Shown here: positions 1 through 8,224 of the stretch, one piece after another
Layout: every line of letters starts with the position of its first letter
Numbering within the stretch: the stretch's first letter is position 1
From: Myxococcota bacterium
GTDB lineage: Bacteria; Myxococcota_A; UBA9160; UBA4427
Length of the DNA stretch: 39,315 bases
Reading direction: 5' to 3'
NCBI GenBank assembly: GCA_029941885.1
Contig: JAPYTP010000034.1
Span: 1-39,315 of the forward strand
The notes under the pieces: model-generated
The model's input: only the letters and a program-made list of their open reading frames with translations
The model's database searches: none
What the model was told of the DNA's origin: nothing
Position numbers and translations under genes: made by a program

Positions 1-708
1 ACCATGCACAAGGTGGGGGCGCATCTTCCCGTCGAGTGCATCGAGTGGACCTACTCGTCTTTTGTCTCCTACGCATTCTCGGCATCCTTTTTTGTGCCGA
101 ACTACACGAAATTCGTCGCGGAGAACGACCACGCTTCGGCCTTCGAGTGGCACAAGAAAATCTTGAAGCTGCTTCAGTCGACGGGTCGACCACACCACTG
201 GCTGCTCAAGGGCCCGACGCATCTTCCCGTCATGCCCGCACTCTTCGATGCCTACCCCGATGCGCGCATCGCCCTGATGCTTCGCGACCCGGTCAAGGCT
301 GCTGCCTCCGTCGTCGATGTGAGCGGAGTGCTCTTCTACATGCGCAGCGACAACACGGGGCTCGGCAAGGGTTTCGGGAAATCGGTGGACGGCAAGGACA
401 CCTACCAGACCCTCCAGGACCTGATCGACTGGATGGAGAAGGGTACGATTCCGCGCGAGCAGATCTACCCGATCGATTACCTCGAATTCTTCGCCAATCC
501 CGATGCCGCGATCGAAAAGCTCTACGGGGCGATGGGATTCCCGCTCTCGGCGGGATCCAAGCAATCGATGCTCGACTACATCTCGAACAAACCGAAGGAT
601 AAGTTCGGAAAACACGAATACGAAACCGGGGACGACGAAACGATCGCGACCGCCCGAGAGGCGTTCCGGCCCTTCCAGGAATATTTCGGAGTGCGAAGCG
701 AAGTCTAG
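1..708 (+). CDS. Sulfotransferase family protein, C-terminal part (cut by window edge)
   Basis: Transfers a sulfo group from PAPS to an unknown hydroxyl or amine substrate, by family. The reading frame is open from base 1; an ATG lies at 4, but the conserved 5'-phosphosulfate loop expected near the N-terminus (GMPRTGST in the relative at 4860) is missing, so the real start lies outside the window. What remains shows WLLKGPTHL before a helix, then the 3'-phosphate-binding segment ARIALMLRDPVKAAAS, and a C-terminal DYLEFFANPDAAIEKLY region followed by a final FRPFQEYFGV segment. These line up with the same blocks of the complete sulfotransferase at 4860-6041, so the two are paralogues. The substrate cannot be told from sequence. 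It converges on the DUF1214 gene across a 45-bp GC-rich gap. Confidence 0.85.
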   Translation, partial: TMHKVGAHLPVECIEWTYSSFVSYAFSASFFVPNYTKFVAENDHASAFEWHKKILKLLQSTGRPHHWLLKGPTHLPVMPALFDAYPDARIALMLRDPVKAAASVVDVSGVLFYMRSDNTGLGKGFGKSVDGKDTYQTLQDLIDWMEKGTIPREQIYPIDYLEFFANPDAAIEKLYGAMGFPLSAGSKQSMLDYISNKPKDKFGKHEYETGDDETIATAREAFRPFQEYFGVRSEV

Positions 709-712
709 ACCC

Positions 713-732
713 GGCGCGGCGCGGCGCGGCGC
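713..732. repeat. Short tandem repeat, GGCGC x4
   Basis: Four exact copies of the pentamer GGCGC lie directly after the stop codon of the partial sulfotransferase, inside the convergent gap of 45 bp. No hairpin with a T-run is associated. It is probably a simple slippage repeat. Confidence 0.7.
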
Positions 733-753
733 GTAGGATCGAGCTCGACGTCC

Positions 754-1863
754 CTAGATCTCGCCCAGGTCTTCGAAGGCAACCCGTCGAACCTGCGGGC
801 GACGGTCCTCTTTTGCTTCCATCCAGCGAAGGGTCCAGACCCCGCGATCGTGACCCGCGGTGTCGAGCCAATTGGTCTCGGCGAGACCGGGATTGCGGTG
901 CGCGATGATGATCCGAACGCTGCCGTCGGGGCGAAGACAGGCCGTGTGATTGCTGACGTTGATATTCCAGTAGCGATAGTCGAAGGACCCGCCCCAATAG
1001 TCGCAGAGTGCGAGGCTCCAATAGCGGCACTCGGGCGGCGTCACGTCGACGACGAGCGCCTCCTCCACGCCGCATTCCCACCAGCCGCTGTTGTAGAGCT
1101 GGTCTGGAATTCCCAACGTCGATGCAGCCTGCTCACGGTTGCCTTCATGGAAGACGTTCGGCGTCGGGATCCAGGCGTCGACGATATCGAAGAAGGACTT
1201 GGCGCTCCCGCGCATGAATCGGATCGAACGGCGGAAGGCGTTGACGACGAAGTCAGGGGTCAACTCGGGCGGTGGATCCTTTGAAAGGCATTCGATCTTG
1301 AGCACCGATCGATCCTGCTCGAGCTTGTTCGAAAAGATCTCGCGAACCATCAGGGTCGTGGCGTCGCCGTCGAGCGGAATCCAGTTTCCCGGCCGCTCTT
1401 CCTGGCTGAGGATAATCTCGAAACGACCGTCCTCGTCGACTTCGAGGTCGTCGATCTTCGTATAGGCAACCGTCCTGCGCCCACCCGCTCGTCCGAGTGA
1501 TCCCCCGTACACCGCGAAACTCATGTAGTGGCAATCGCCCTTTCGACCGGACACACGATACTCATACGCGCCATTGATATAGGCGTTCGTGTGGTGATTA
1601 TCGGGGTTGTCCCAGCCGCTCTTCTGTACCTCGCACAGACTCGCAAAGAAGACCGGGAGGCGCGGGTCACCGGCCTCCATGATGTGCTCGAGACCGAAGC
1701 GCACCATGCGGGCCAGATATCGGTGACCCTCCGCGAGATCGAGGGGCGACCGGGGCGCGAACTCACGAAAGATGTCCTGACCCCCTTCCTTGATTCCCTC
1801 ACAGTAGTCCGCCCAGGCATCTCCCGACTCAAGGTATTCGACAGGATCTCGGCTCATGTCCAT
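754..1863 (-). CDS. DUF1214 domain protein (paralogue 1, cytoplasmic)
   Basis: A 369-residue protein of the DUF1214 group, whose biochemical role is not established. The N-terminal part (about residues 10-75) is helical with the pattern W..YC..I...G..I and a LAEGHRYLARMVRFGLE segment. The C-terminal half carries the beta-rich DUF1214 core, with PPECRYWSLALCDYWG, YRYWNINVSNHTA, the RPDGSVRIIIAHRNPG block and a final NWLDTAGHDRGVWTLRW. The same block order occurs in the proteins at 8225 and 16814. No signal peptide is visible. The first ATG is chosen because GAGGAG lies 9 bases upstream; a second ATG follows two codons later. The gene is divergent from the LLM oxidoreductase with a 159-bp promoter space. 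Confidence 0.85.
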   Translation of the reverse strand: MDMSRDPVEYLESGDAWADYCEGIKEGGQDIFREFAPRSPLDLAEGHRYLARMVRFGLEHIMEAGDPRLPVFFASLCEVQKSGWDNPDNHHTNAYINGAYEYRVSGRKGDCHYMSFAVYGGSLGRAGGRRTVAYTKIDDLEVDEDGRFEIILSQEERPGNWIPLDGDATTLMVREIFSNKLEQDRSVLKIECLSKDPPPELTPDFVVNAFRRSIRFMRGSAKSFFDIVDAWIPTPNVFHEGNREQAASTLGIPDQLYNSGWWECGVEEALVVDVTPPECRYWSLALCDYWGGSFDYRYWNINVSNHTACLRPDGSVRIIIAHRNPGLAETNWLDTAGHDRGVWTLRWMEAKEDRRPQVRRVAFEDLGEI

Positions 1864-2022
1864 GGCGATAGTCTCCTCACTCTCTACCGGCCGAGTATGG
1901 CATCCGATGGCCCCGATCGCAGAACCCCACCCCCCGCGGACGGGCTACGATTCCGGGGCGAAGAACGCCGACTGCCGCGACCCTCGGCGGGCGAGCGAAT
2001 CTCGAAGAGGGAACGAGACCCG

Positions 2023-3009
2023 ATGGAATTCGTGATCAGCTACGACATGCGCGCGCCCAGCATCGGTGCTCCGGCCCGTGAGATCTACAAGACGGCCCTC
2101 GATCAATGCGAGTGGGCGGACGATCTCGGCTTCGACGTCATTGGACTCGGCGAACACCACGCGTCGGACGACGGCTATCTACCCTCACCGATCCCGATGG
2201 CCGGTGCGATCGGGGGTCGAACCAAGCGCGCCACGATCCGTCCGAATGTATTGCTGGCTCCGCTTTACGAGCCCGTCAAGCTCGCCGAGGATCTGGCCGT
2301 CCTGCAATTCATCTGTGACGGTCGGCTCGAAGTCGTGATCGGGGCCGGCTATGTGCCCTACGAGTTCCAGATGTTCGGCAAGCGGCGTGAGGATCGGAAA
2401 GAGCTCTACATGAATGCCTTCGAGGTGCTCAGGCGTGCCTGGACGGGTGAGACCTTCGACTACGACGGACGCAGTATCACGGTTCGGCCGATTCCGGATC
2501 CGCCGCCGCGGCTCCTGCTGGGGGGGACTCACAAGGCGGTCGCTCGGCGGGCCGCGAAGATCGCCGACGGATTCTATCCACCGGGTGGCGAGAACTGGCA
2601 TGTCTACCGCAAGGCCTGCCTCGAGCTGGGCAAGGCCGACCCGGGAGAGAATTTCAAGGCGCTCGGTCCGATCTACACTCACGTGACGAACGATCCCGAT
2701 GGGGATTGGGCGAAGATCGCCCCGCACGCGAAACACGTGGTCGAGTCCTATGCGAAGTGGACGACCGAAGCCTACGGGAAGGCGGCGGGTCCGTTCGCGG
2801 GTGGGGTCGATCCGGATGACCTGCGATCGAGCGGGAGCTATCTCTGCCTTCGGCCCGAGGAAGCGGTCGAGATGATCCAGGGATTGGGTCGCGAGCGAAC
2901 TTTCATCCTCACCCCGCTCCTCGGCGGACTCGATCCTGCACTTTCCTGGGCGGGGCTCCGACTCTTCGAGAACGAGGTCTGGCCCCACGTTCAAGATCTG
3001 CGCGACTGA
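2023..3009 (+). CDS. LLM class flavin-dependent oxidoreductase
   Basis: A 328-residue luciferase-like monooxygenase-fold (TIM barrel) protein using FMN or F420; substrate unknown. The start MEFVISYDMRAP is supported by the family's typical short first beta strand and by AGAGGGA about 10 bases upstream; the frame is open further upstream but that part is not protein-like. Family features are FDVIGLGEHH with the conserved Glu-His-His at the end of strand 2, then IRPNVLLAPLYEPVKLAEDLAVL, DGRLEVVIGAGY, an FDYDGRSITVRPIPDPPPRLLLGG segment and AARRAAKIADGF-like helix (AVARRAAKIADGF). It is transcribed divergently from the DUF1214 gene and is followed 91 bp later by an alpha/beta hydrolase on the same strand. 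Confidence 0.9.
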   Translation: MEFVISYDMRAPSIGAPAREIYKTALDQCEWADDLGFDVIGLGEHHASDDGYLPSPIPMAGAIGGRTKRATIRPNVLLAPLYEPVKLAEDLAVLQFICDGRLEVVIGAGYVPYEFQMFGKRREDRKELYMNAFEVLRRAWTGETFDYDGRSITVRPIPDPPPRLLLGGTHKAVARRAAKIADGFYPPGGENWHVYRKACLELGKADPGENFKALGPIYTHVTNDPDGDWAKIAPHAKHVVESYAKWTTEAYGKAAGPFAGGVDPDDLRSSGSYLCLRPEEAVEMIQGLGRERTFILTPLLGGLDPALSWAGLRLFENEVWPHVQDLRD

Positions 3010-3100
3010 GCCCCTGTCTACTCGCGGGGAGTGAGCCAGAGCACGGGTCGAACCCTCTCACCCCTCGGCCGCGTGTCGTGACACGCCCAAGGAGACGTAC

Positions 3101-3775
3101 GTGAAAGAAGCACTCGTTCTCGCCCATGGCGCCTTCCACGGCCCCTGGTGTTGGGACCCCACTGTTGAGCGGCTCGAAGCGCGAGGCATCCGATGTGTCG
3201 CGGTCGACCTGAATCGGGGCGGCTTGCACGCCGACCGCGATGCTCTCCAGGAGGCCGTCGACGCCCTTCGAGAAGAGGGCTTCCGTGTCCATGCGATCGG
3301 CCACTCGCTCGGCTGTCCTTCGGTCGCCTTGATCGATCCGACGACGATCGCGACCGCGACGCTGCTCGCCGGGCCCGTCGAGGGCCCCAGCATGCCGGAT
3401 GCGGCGGACTGCATCTTCCCGAATTTTCTGGCGAAGCTGCTGCCCCAGGACGACGGCCGTGCCTTCATGTCCCAGAAAGACGCGCGCGATGCTTTCTATC
3501 ACCGATGCACCGACGCACAGGCCGAGTGGGCACTCGACCGACTTCGGCCGACCTACATCTACGGCGGCGAAGTGACCGAAGCTCCGATCTGGCAGACGAT
3601 CCCGGTCACGTATATCGCGTGCAACGATGACCACGCCGTCCGCCCGGACTATCAACACGCGGCGGCCCAGCAATTCCCCTTTTCTGTAACGATCGATACC
3701 GACCACTCCCCGATGCTGTCTCGGGTGGACGAACTGGCGGAGATCATCGAGACGGCGATGGGGCGCGCGAACTGA
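3101..3775 (+). CDS. Alpha/beta hydrolase
   Basis: A compact 224-residue alpha/beta-hydrolase, similar in layout to small esterases of the MES/EstC type. It starts at GTG, with a strong AAGGAGA at 3089-3095. The N-terminal strand and oxyanion motif are LVLAHGAFHGPWCW; the nucleophile elbow is GHSLG with Ser69; an acid is likely in the CNDDHAVRP segment; the catalytic His is His202 in DTDHSPML. The cap domain is short. It probably hydrolyses an ester or a small activated substrate in the cytoplasm; no signal peptide is present. The substrate is unknown. It follows the LLM oxidoreductase on the same strand, with 91 bp between them. Confidence 0.88.
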   Translation: MKEALVLAHGAFHGPWCWDPTVERLEARGIRCVAVDLNRGGLHADRDALQEAVDALREEGFRVHAIGHSLGCPSVALIDPTTIATATLLAGPVEGPSMPDAADCIFPNFLAKLLPQDDGRAFMSQKDARDAFYHRCTDAQAEWALDRLRPTYIYGGEVTEAPIWQTIPVTYIACNDDHAVRPDYQHAAAQQFPFSVTIDTDHSPMLSRVDELAEIIETAMGRAN

Positions 3776-3830
3776 AACGCGCTCGCTCCCCTCCCCAGCG
3801 GGGGGACCGGGTCGAAACAAAGGCGTCTGC

Positions 3831-3956
3831 TACGTATTCAATCATCAGACCCACCATCGTGGGCAGGTGACGGCGATGCTCAGCCAGGCGGGGATCGATC
3901 CCGGGATGACGGACTTCATGATCACCGCGATGATGCCGCTCCCCGAGCTCGATTGA
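3831..3956 (+). pseudogene. DinB-family protein, C-terminal remnant (41 codons)
   Basis: The in-frame translation from 3831 reads YVFNHQTHHRGQVTAML, then SQAGIDPGMTDF and MPLPELD before a TGA at 3954-3956. The block NHxTHHRGQ is the signature of the last helix of DinB/YfiT-like four-helix metal-binding proteins, and its two adjacent His residues include a metal ligand. No start codon or preceding helices are present: upstream bases run straight from the hydrolase stop through a C/G-rich stretch. It is therefore a 3' remnant of a deleted gene. Third positions still favour G/C and no stop interrupts it, so the loss may be recent. A weak hairpin (TCCCC/GGGGA, 3792-3806) lies at the breakpoint side. 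Confidence 0.75.
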
Positions 3957-4051
3957 CGAGGACGGGCACCCATTTCCTCCACAAGATTCGGGTTGAGAAC
4001 CAAGCCCCGCTCCGACTACCCTGGATTGCTCACAAGGCCAGGGAGAAGACG

Positions 4052-4849
4052 ATGGGTAGCGCTGACGGCAGACTTGCAGGTAAGGTGGCATGGGTATCCG
4101 GCGGCAGTGGGGGCATCGGCTCCGCGACGCTGCGACGATTCGTGAAGGAGGGTGCCGCCGTCGTCTGCTGCGATATCAACGACGAGGCGGGTCAGAAGCT
4201 CGTCGAGGAACTTTCGGCCGCGGGTGGACGTGCAACGTACTCCCACTGCGATGTCACTCAGCTCGACGAGATCCAGAAGAGCGTCGACGCCACCGTCGAA
4301 GAATTCGGAAGCATCGACATCCTCTTCAACAACGCCGCGACCAGCACCGGTGGCTATGTCGCCGACCTCGACCCCGAAGGCTGGGACCAGAGTCTGCGTG
4401 TGATGCTGACCGCCGCGATGTACGGGATGAAGGCTGCGATCCCCTACATGATCGAGCGGGGAGGTGGTTCGATCATCTCGACCTCGTCGATCTACGGTCT
4501 CGTGGCGAGTCCGGGCAACGCGCCCTACGCGACGGCAAAGGCTGGATTGATCAACCTGACCCGGTCCGCCGCACTCGAATACGGGCGCAAGGGAATCCGC
4601 GCCAACTGCATCTGCCCGGGCGCCGTCGAAACGCCGATGCTCGATGCGGTCGTTGGACTCGGGCTCAAGAGTCGGGAGGCGATTGCGGAAATGCACGCGA
4701 CCGGTCGAACCATCCAGCCCGAAGAAGTGGCGAGCCTCGTGCTCTTCCTGGCGAGCGACGAGTCCTCCGCGATCACGGCGCAGGCGATCGCGGTCGACGG
4801 CGGCTTGCTCGCGGGCTGCGATCTGACCGGCATCCCGCCGTTTAGCTGA
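4052..4849 (+). CDS. SDR family NAD-type oxidoreductase
   Basis: A classical short-chain dehydrogenase of 265 residues. The cofactor loop is GGSGGIG (residues 17-23) and Asp41 at the end of strand 2 suggests NAD(H) over NADP(H). NNA occupies 93-95, and the catalytic set is Ser146, Tyr159 and Lys163 (YATAK). The C-terminal IAVDGGLLAG is typical. The ATG at 4052 is selected because AGGGAGAAG lies just upstream; upstream in-frame codons overlap the DinB remnant and are not protein-like. The sulfotransferase begins 10 bases after the stop, so the two are probably one transcript. The likely job is oxidation or reduction of an alcohol/ketone on the substrate that the neighbouring enzymes also handle. 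Confidence 0.92.
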   Translation: MGSADGRLAGKVAWVSGGSGGIGSATLRRFVKEGAAVVCCDINDEAGQKLVEELSAAGGRATYSHCDVTQLDEIQKSVDATVEEFGSIDILFNNAATSTGGYVADLDPEGWDQSLRVMLTAAMYGMKAAIPYMIERGGGSIISTSSIYGLVASPGNAPYATAKAGLINLTRSAALEYGRKGIRANCICPGAVETPMLDAVVGLGLKSREAIAEMHATGRTIQPEEVASLVLFLASDESSAITAQAIAVDGGLLAGCDLTGIPPFS

Positions 4850-4859
4850 GCAGAAGACA

Positions 4860-6041
4860 ATGAGCGACACCCTCTCGGAACTCTCGGTCGACTCGATTCT
4901 CGAAGAGGCGAGCCGACGTGCCAGAAACCTCACCGACACCGGCGAGGATCAGTTCATGGAAGGCCTGCGGAGGCTCTCCGAATCCCTCGAGAGCGAGGCG
5001 AAGCTGAATCCGATCGGCCGCATGATCGCGCGGGAGCGCGCGATCCTCTCGACTGTCAACCGATTGAACTACCTCGAAGATCGTCGCCAGAATCCCGAGA
5101 TCGCCTCGGAAAAGATCGTGGCACCGCTGGTCGTCGTCGGCATGCCGCGAACGGGCTCGACGATCCTGCACGATATCTTGGCGCAGGACCCGGACAGCCG
5201 TGCACCGCTGACCTGGGAGACGATGTTCCCCTCGCCTCCCCCGGAACCCGAGAGCTTCGATTCCGATCCCCGGATCGAAGCTTGCGATGCGACCTTTCCG
5301 GGTGTCGACGCCCAGATACCCGCCTTCAAGGCGATGCATTCGATGGGGGCGCGGCTGTCTCAGGAATGTGTGACGACGATGGCGGATACGATGGTTTCTC
5401 CGCTCTTCCACAACCAGTTTCGCGTGAACGGCTATCAGGACTGGGTCGATCACGAAGCCGATTGGTCGCTCGTCTACCAGTTCCACGAATGGCAGTTGCA
5501 GCATCTCGGCTGGAAGGTCAAGCGCGACCGCTGGGTGCTCAAGACCGGCGCTCACATGTGGGGCCTGGAACATCTGCTCACGCGCTATCCAGATGCGCGA
5601 ATCGTCTTCACCCATCGCGACCCGGTCAAATCGATGACCTCCTACTCGAGTCTGACTTCGCTCGTGCGCTCGATGGGCAGCGACGATGTCGATCCGGTCG
5701 AGATCGCGGAGGACTGGACCGCGCGGATCAAGCGCGTGCTCGAACGCTCGATCTCGATCCGAGACGCGGGCGACCACCCAAAGGCCCGATTCTACGAGAT
5801 GCATTTCCAGGATTTCGTCGCCGACCAGTTTTCCGTCGTCGAGCAGATCTACGACACCCTCGGCCTGCCGATGACTGGAATCGCGGCGGATCGAATGAAA
5901 GCCTTCATCGCGGACAATCCGAAGGGCAAGCACGGCATCCATCGTTATTCGCCGGAGGAGTACGGGATCGATCCCGATCGTATCCGCGAATCCTTCCGCC
6001 CCTACATGGAGCGCTTCGGACTCGAACCCGAAACGCTCTGA
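4860..6041 (+). CDS. Sulfotransferase family protein (PAPS-dependent)
   Basis: A complete 393-residue sulfotransferase. After an N-terminal helical region, VVVGMPRTGSTILHDIL (residues 91-107) forms the 5'-phosphosulfate-binding loop, and RIVFTHRDPVKSMTS (His252-Arg253-Asp254-Pro255) the 3'-phosphate-binding segment. The RWVLKTGAHMWGLEHLL block before it corresponds to KGPTHLPVMPALF of the partial paralogue at the window start. The family sulfonates alcohols, sterols or glycolipids in actinobacteria and other groups; the substrate here is not predictable. It starts 10 bases after the SDR stop, with AGAAG just before the ATG, and the MDR reductase follows 60 bp later. It is a soluble cytoplasmic protein without a signal peptide. 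Confidence 0.92.
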   Translation: MSDTLSELSVDSILEEASRRARNLTDTGEDQFMEGLRRLSESLESEAKLNPIGRMIARERAILSTVNRLNYLEDRRQNPEIASEKIVAPLVVVGMPRTGSTILHDILAQDPDSRAPLTWETMFPSPPPEPESFDSDPRIEACDATFPGVDAQIPAFKAMHSMGARLSQECVTTMADTMVSPLFHNQFRVNGYQDWVDHEADWSLVYQFHEWQLQHLGWKVKRDRWVLKTGAHMWGLEHLLTRYPDARIVFTHRDPVKSMTSYSSLTSLVRSMGSDDVDPVEIAEDWTARIKRVLERSISIRDAGDHPKARFYEMHFQDFVADQFSVVEQIYDTLGLPMTGIAADRMKAFIADNPKGKHGIHRYSPEEYGIDPDRIRESFRPYMERFGLEPETL

Positions 6042-6101
6042 CCCACCATCTGACGCGTTCGGCACCCTCGCCAGTCGAGGACCCCGGGCAAAGAGGTTCC
6101 G

Positions 6102-7175
6102 ATGACCGATCAAGACACTCTCCCCGAAGCCATGCGCGCCTGGCGTGTCCACGAGTGGGGGCCGGAGCCGAACGAGGCGCTGCAGCTCGATACGATCCCG
6201 CTCCCCTCACCGGAAGTCGGCGAACTGCTCGTTCGCGTGCAGGCGATCGCGCTCAACCTGAACGACATCGAACGCATCAACGGCAAGAACATGATGGTTC
6301 GCCCAGAACTCCCGGTGACGCCCGGCATGGAAGTCATGGGCATCGTCGCTGCCTGTGGATCCGGGGTCGAGGACTGGCTCGGACGTCGAGTCGTCGCGAT
6401 GCCCAAGCAGGCAACCGGAGGGTTCGCCGAGTACGCCCTGTGCCCGGTCGTATCGGCCTTCAACATGCCGGAGGAGATTCCCCTCCCGGACGCCGCGGCG
6501 CTCTACTTTCCCTATCACCTGGCCTGGCTCGGGTTGATCGATCGCGCGCAACTCTCCGCCGGCGAGAGCGTCCTGATCCACGCGGCCGCCGGAGGCTCGG
6601 GATCGGCGGCCATCCAGCTGGCCAAGCACCTCGGTGCGAAGGTCTTCGCGACGGCCGGAACCGACGAGAAGGTCGAGTTCTGCCGAGCGCTCGGGGCCGA
6701 CGTCGCCATCAACTACAACACCGAGGATTTTCAATCCGTCGTCCTCGAAGCGACGAACACCGTCGGCGTAGACGTCGTCTTCGACAACGTGGGGGAGGCC
6801 GTGATGGAGAGTTCGATGAACTGCATCGCGTATAACGGCCGCTACCTGATGATGGGTTTTGCCTCGGACAAACGCTTCGCGGACGAGAAATTCATCGTCC
6901 CCCGCCGAATCTCTGCGGGCAACTTCAAACTCTGCGGGGTTCTGCTCGCCTACGCCGACGAGAACGTCGCACCGATGATGAAACAGGCGATGGGTTGGAA
7001 TTTCTGCTCCGACGCTCTCGGCGAGAAAATCATGGCGGGGGTCGTGGATCTCGTTCGCGAGAAAAAGGTCAAGCCGGTCATCGGCGAAGTGGTCGACTTC
7101 GCCGATCTACCCAGCGCGATTACCCGAATGCGGGATCGTCAGACGACGGGTCGCACTCTCGTCACGATCGACTGA
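6102..7175 (+). CDS. MDR-family zinc-independent NADPH:quinone oxidoreductase-like protein
   Basis: A 357-residue medium-chain dehydrogenase/reductase of the quinone oxidoreductase branch. The N-terminal GroES-like domain has LLVRVQAIALNLNDIERING and PVTPGMEVMGIV; the Rossmann domain has SVLIHAAAGGSGSAAIQLAKHLGAKVFAT, giving the AAGGSGSAA nucleotide loop that marks NADPH-binding QOR/enoyl reductase types. The Cys/His zinc ligands of alcohol dehydrogenases are absent. VDVVFDNVGEAVMESSM and a terminal ITRMRDRQTTGRTLV are family-typical. AAGAGG precedes the ATG by 6 bases. The next gene starts three bases after its stop codon, so translation is probably coupled. The substrate may be a quinone or an enoyl group. 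Confidence 0.9.
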   Translation: MTDQDTLPEAMRAWRVHEWGPEPNEALQLDTIPLPSPEVGELLVRVQAIALNLNDIERINGKNMMVRPELPVTPGMEVMGIVAACGSGVEDWLGRRVVAMPKQATGGFAEYALCPVVSAFNMPEEIPLPDAAALYFPYHLAWLGLIDRAQLSAGESVLIHAAAGGSGSAAIQLAKHLGAKVFATAGTDEKVEFCRALGADVAINYNTEDFQSVVLEATNTVGVDVVFDNVGEAVMESSMNCIAYNGRYLMMGFASDKRFADEKFIVPRRISAGNFKLCGVLLAYADENVAPMMKQAMGWNFCSDALGEKIMAGVVDLVREKKVKPVIGEVVDFADLPSAITRMRDRQTTGRTLVTID

Positions 7176-7178
7176 TCG

Positions 7179-8141
7179 GTGAAGGTCGGAGTCCTCCTCA
7201 ACAATTTCGGCGGCTTTCCGGAAACCGGTCGAGGGGCCCGCGCCTGCATCGACCTTGCTCGCCACGCCGAGCGACTCGGCTTCGATTCCGTCTGGGTCAC
7301 CGACCACATCGTCCTGCCCCTCGACCGCAAGACCCCCTATCCGCACAACGACTCCGGCGTATTCCCTTACACCTGGGAACAGGAGATCTACGAGCCGATC
7401 ACGCTCATGGCCGCACTCGCGACCGCGACCGAACGCGTCGAGATCGGGGTATCCGTTCTCGTCATTCCCTACCGCCACCCGCTGCTGACAGCCAAGATGC
7501 TCGCAACCGCTGATCAACTCTCCGAGGGCCGCATCCTGCTCGGTGCGGGGGTGGGTTGGCTACGCGACGAATTCGAGGCGTTGGGTCTTGGTGGCGAACA
7601 CTTCGAGAGGCGTGGCAGCGTCACCGTCGATTATTTGCGCGCCATCAAGACGGCGTGGACAGCAGAAGCGGGAGCGAGTCACGACGGCCCCTTCGTCCAA
7701 TTCGAAGAGATCGGCGTCCGTCCCCGGCCCTATCGATCGCCCCACCCCCCGATCTGGATCGGGGGGTGGGGCGATCGGGCACTGCAACGGTGTGTCGCAC
7801 TCGGCCAGGGCTATCTGGCGATCTCGTCGAACCCAAGTCGCCTCGCCGCCGAAACTCGCCGCCTCCGCGAGCTCTGCGACGCCGCGGACCGCGATTACGC
7901 TTCCCTCGACGTGGGGCATATCGACGGACTGATCCTGGCCGGGGACAGGGAGGCATCGGAAGACGCGAGTCTGGTTGGCGGAAGCTCCGAGATCCTCGAC
8001 AAACTGCGGGCCTACGCCGACGCCGGCCTGACCCATCTTGTCGCGGGCGTCGGCCGGATGGGCGACCACTCATTCGACGCTGTCGTGGGCGCCCTGGAAG
8101 AGGTCGCGTCGGAGATCCTGCCCGAAGCGCACGAGTTCTGA
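7179..8141 (+). CDS. LLM class F420-type flavin-dependent oxidoreductase
   Basis: A 320-residue luciferase-fold protein of the F420-dependent type. It starts with GTG three bases after the MDR stop, giving KVGVLLNNFGGFPETGRG. Conserved elements are GFDSVWVTDHIVLP, ERVEIGVSVLVIPYRHPLLTAKMLATAD, GRILLGAGVGWLRDEFEALG, and the HPPIWIGGWGDRALQR strand near residue 190-205. It ends with LTHLVAGV and a C-terminal helix. It probably oxidises or reduces a carbon centre in the pathway shared by the SDR-sulfotransferase-MDR genes upstream. The region coding for the PPIWIGGWG motif is itself a perfect inverted repeat (see separate entry). A hairpin 15 bases after the stop likely ends the operon. Confidence 0.9.
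   Translation: MKVGVLLNNFGGFPETGRGARACIDLARHAERLGFDSVWVTDHIVLPLDRKTPYPHNDSGVFPYTWEQEIYEPITLMAALATATERVEIGVSVLVIPYRHPLLTAKMLATADQLSEGRILLGAGVGWLRDEFEALGLGGEHFERRGSVTVDYLRAIKTAWTAEAGASHDGPFVQFEEIGVRPRPYRSPHPPIWIGGWGDRALQRCVALGQGYLAISSNPSRLAAETRRLRELCDAADRDYASLDVGHIDGLILAGDREASEDASLVGGSSEILDKLRAYADAGLTHLVAGVGRMGDHSFDAVVGALEEVASEILPEAHEF
7734..7777. repeat. Perfect 21-bp inverted repeat with a 2-base loop inside the LLM gene
   Basis: The left arm is 7734-7754 and the right arm 7757-7777, separated only by TG. The arms are exact reverse complements: CGATCGC, CCCACCCCCC and GATC are mirrored as GATC, GGGGGGTGGG and GCGATCG. The palindrome codes for YRSPHPPIWIGGWGDRA, so part of the sequence is fixed by a conserved protein motif, but the exact pairing of wobble positions is not required by the protein. 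Confidence 0.95.
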
Positions 8142-8155
8142 AACCTCCGCAACCG

Positions 8156-8176
8156 ACCGTGGGGCCCGGCCACGGT
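8156..8176 (+). terminator. Hairpin after the LLM gene, probable terminator or attenuator
   Basis: ACCGTGG at 8156-8162 pairs exactly with CCACGGT at 8170-8176 around the 7-base loop GGCCCGG. It begins 15 bases after the LLM stop codon. There is no T-run behind it, as is common in GC-rich genomes. It separates the 4052-8141 unit from the following Tat lipoprotein gene, which would then have its own promoter between 8177 and 8224. Confidence 0.45.
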
Positions 8177-8224
8177 GAGGGCGTACACTGGTCGCGCGAA
8201 ACTCTTCGCATTGGAGACTCCGCG

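Noticed and set aside
3889..3905. Short palindrome GGGATCGATCCC as a possible regulatory site
   Set aside because: It lies inside the DinB remnant coding sequence and GATC-rich palindromes are common here.
4842..6152. A 436-codon minus-strand open frame antisense to the sulfotransferase
   Set aside because: No family motif, and its frame exists because codons of the conserved sense gene avoid certain antisense stops.
5282..6835. A 517-codon plus-strand open frame across the sulfotransferase and MDR genes
   Set aside because: It is out of frame with two clearly conserved genes, is extremely Arg-rich and has no domain signature; it is a GC-rich shadow frame.
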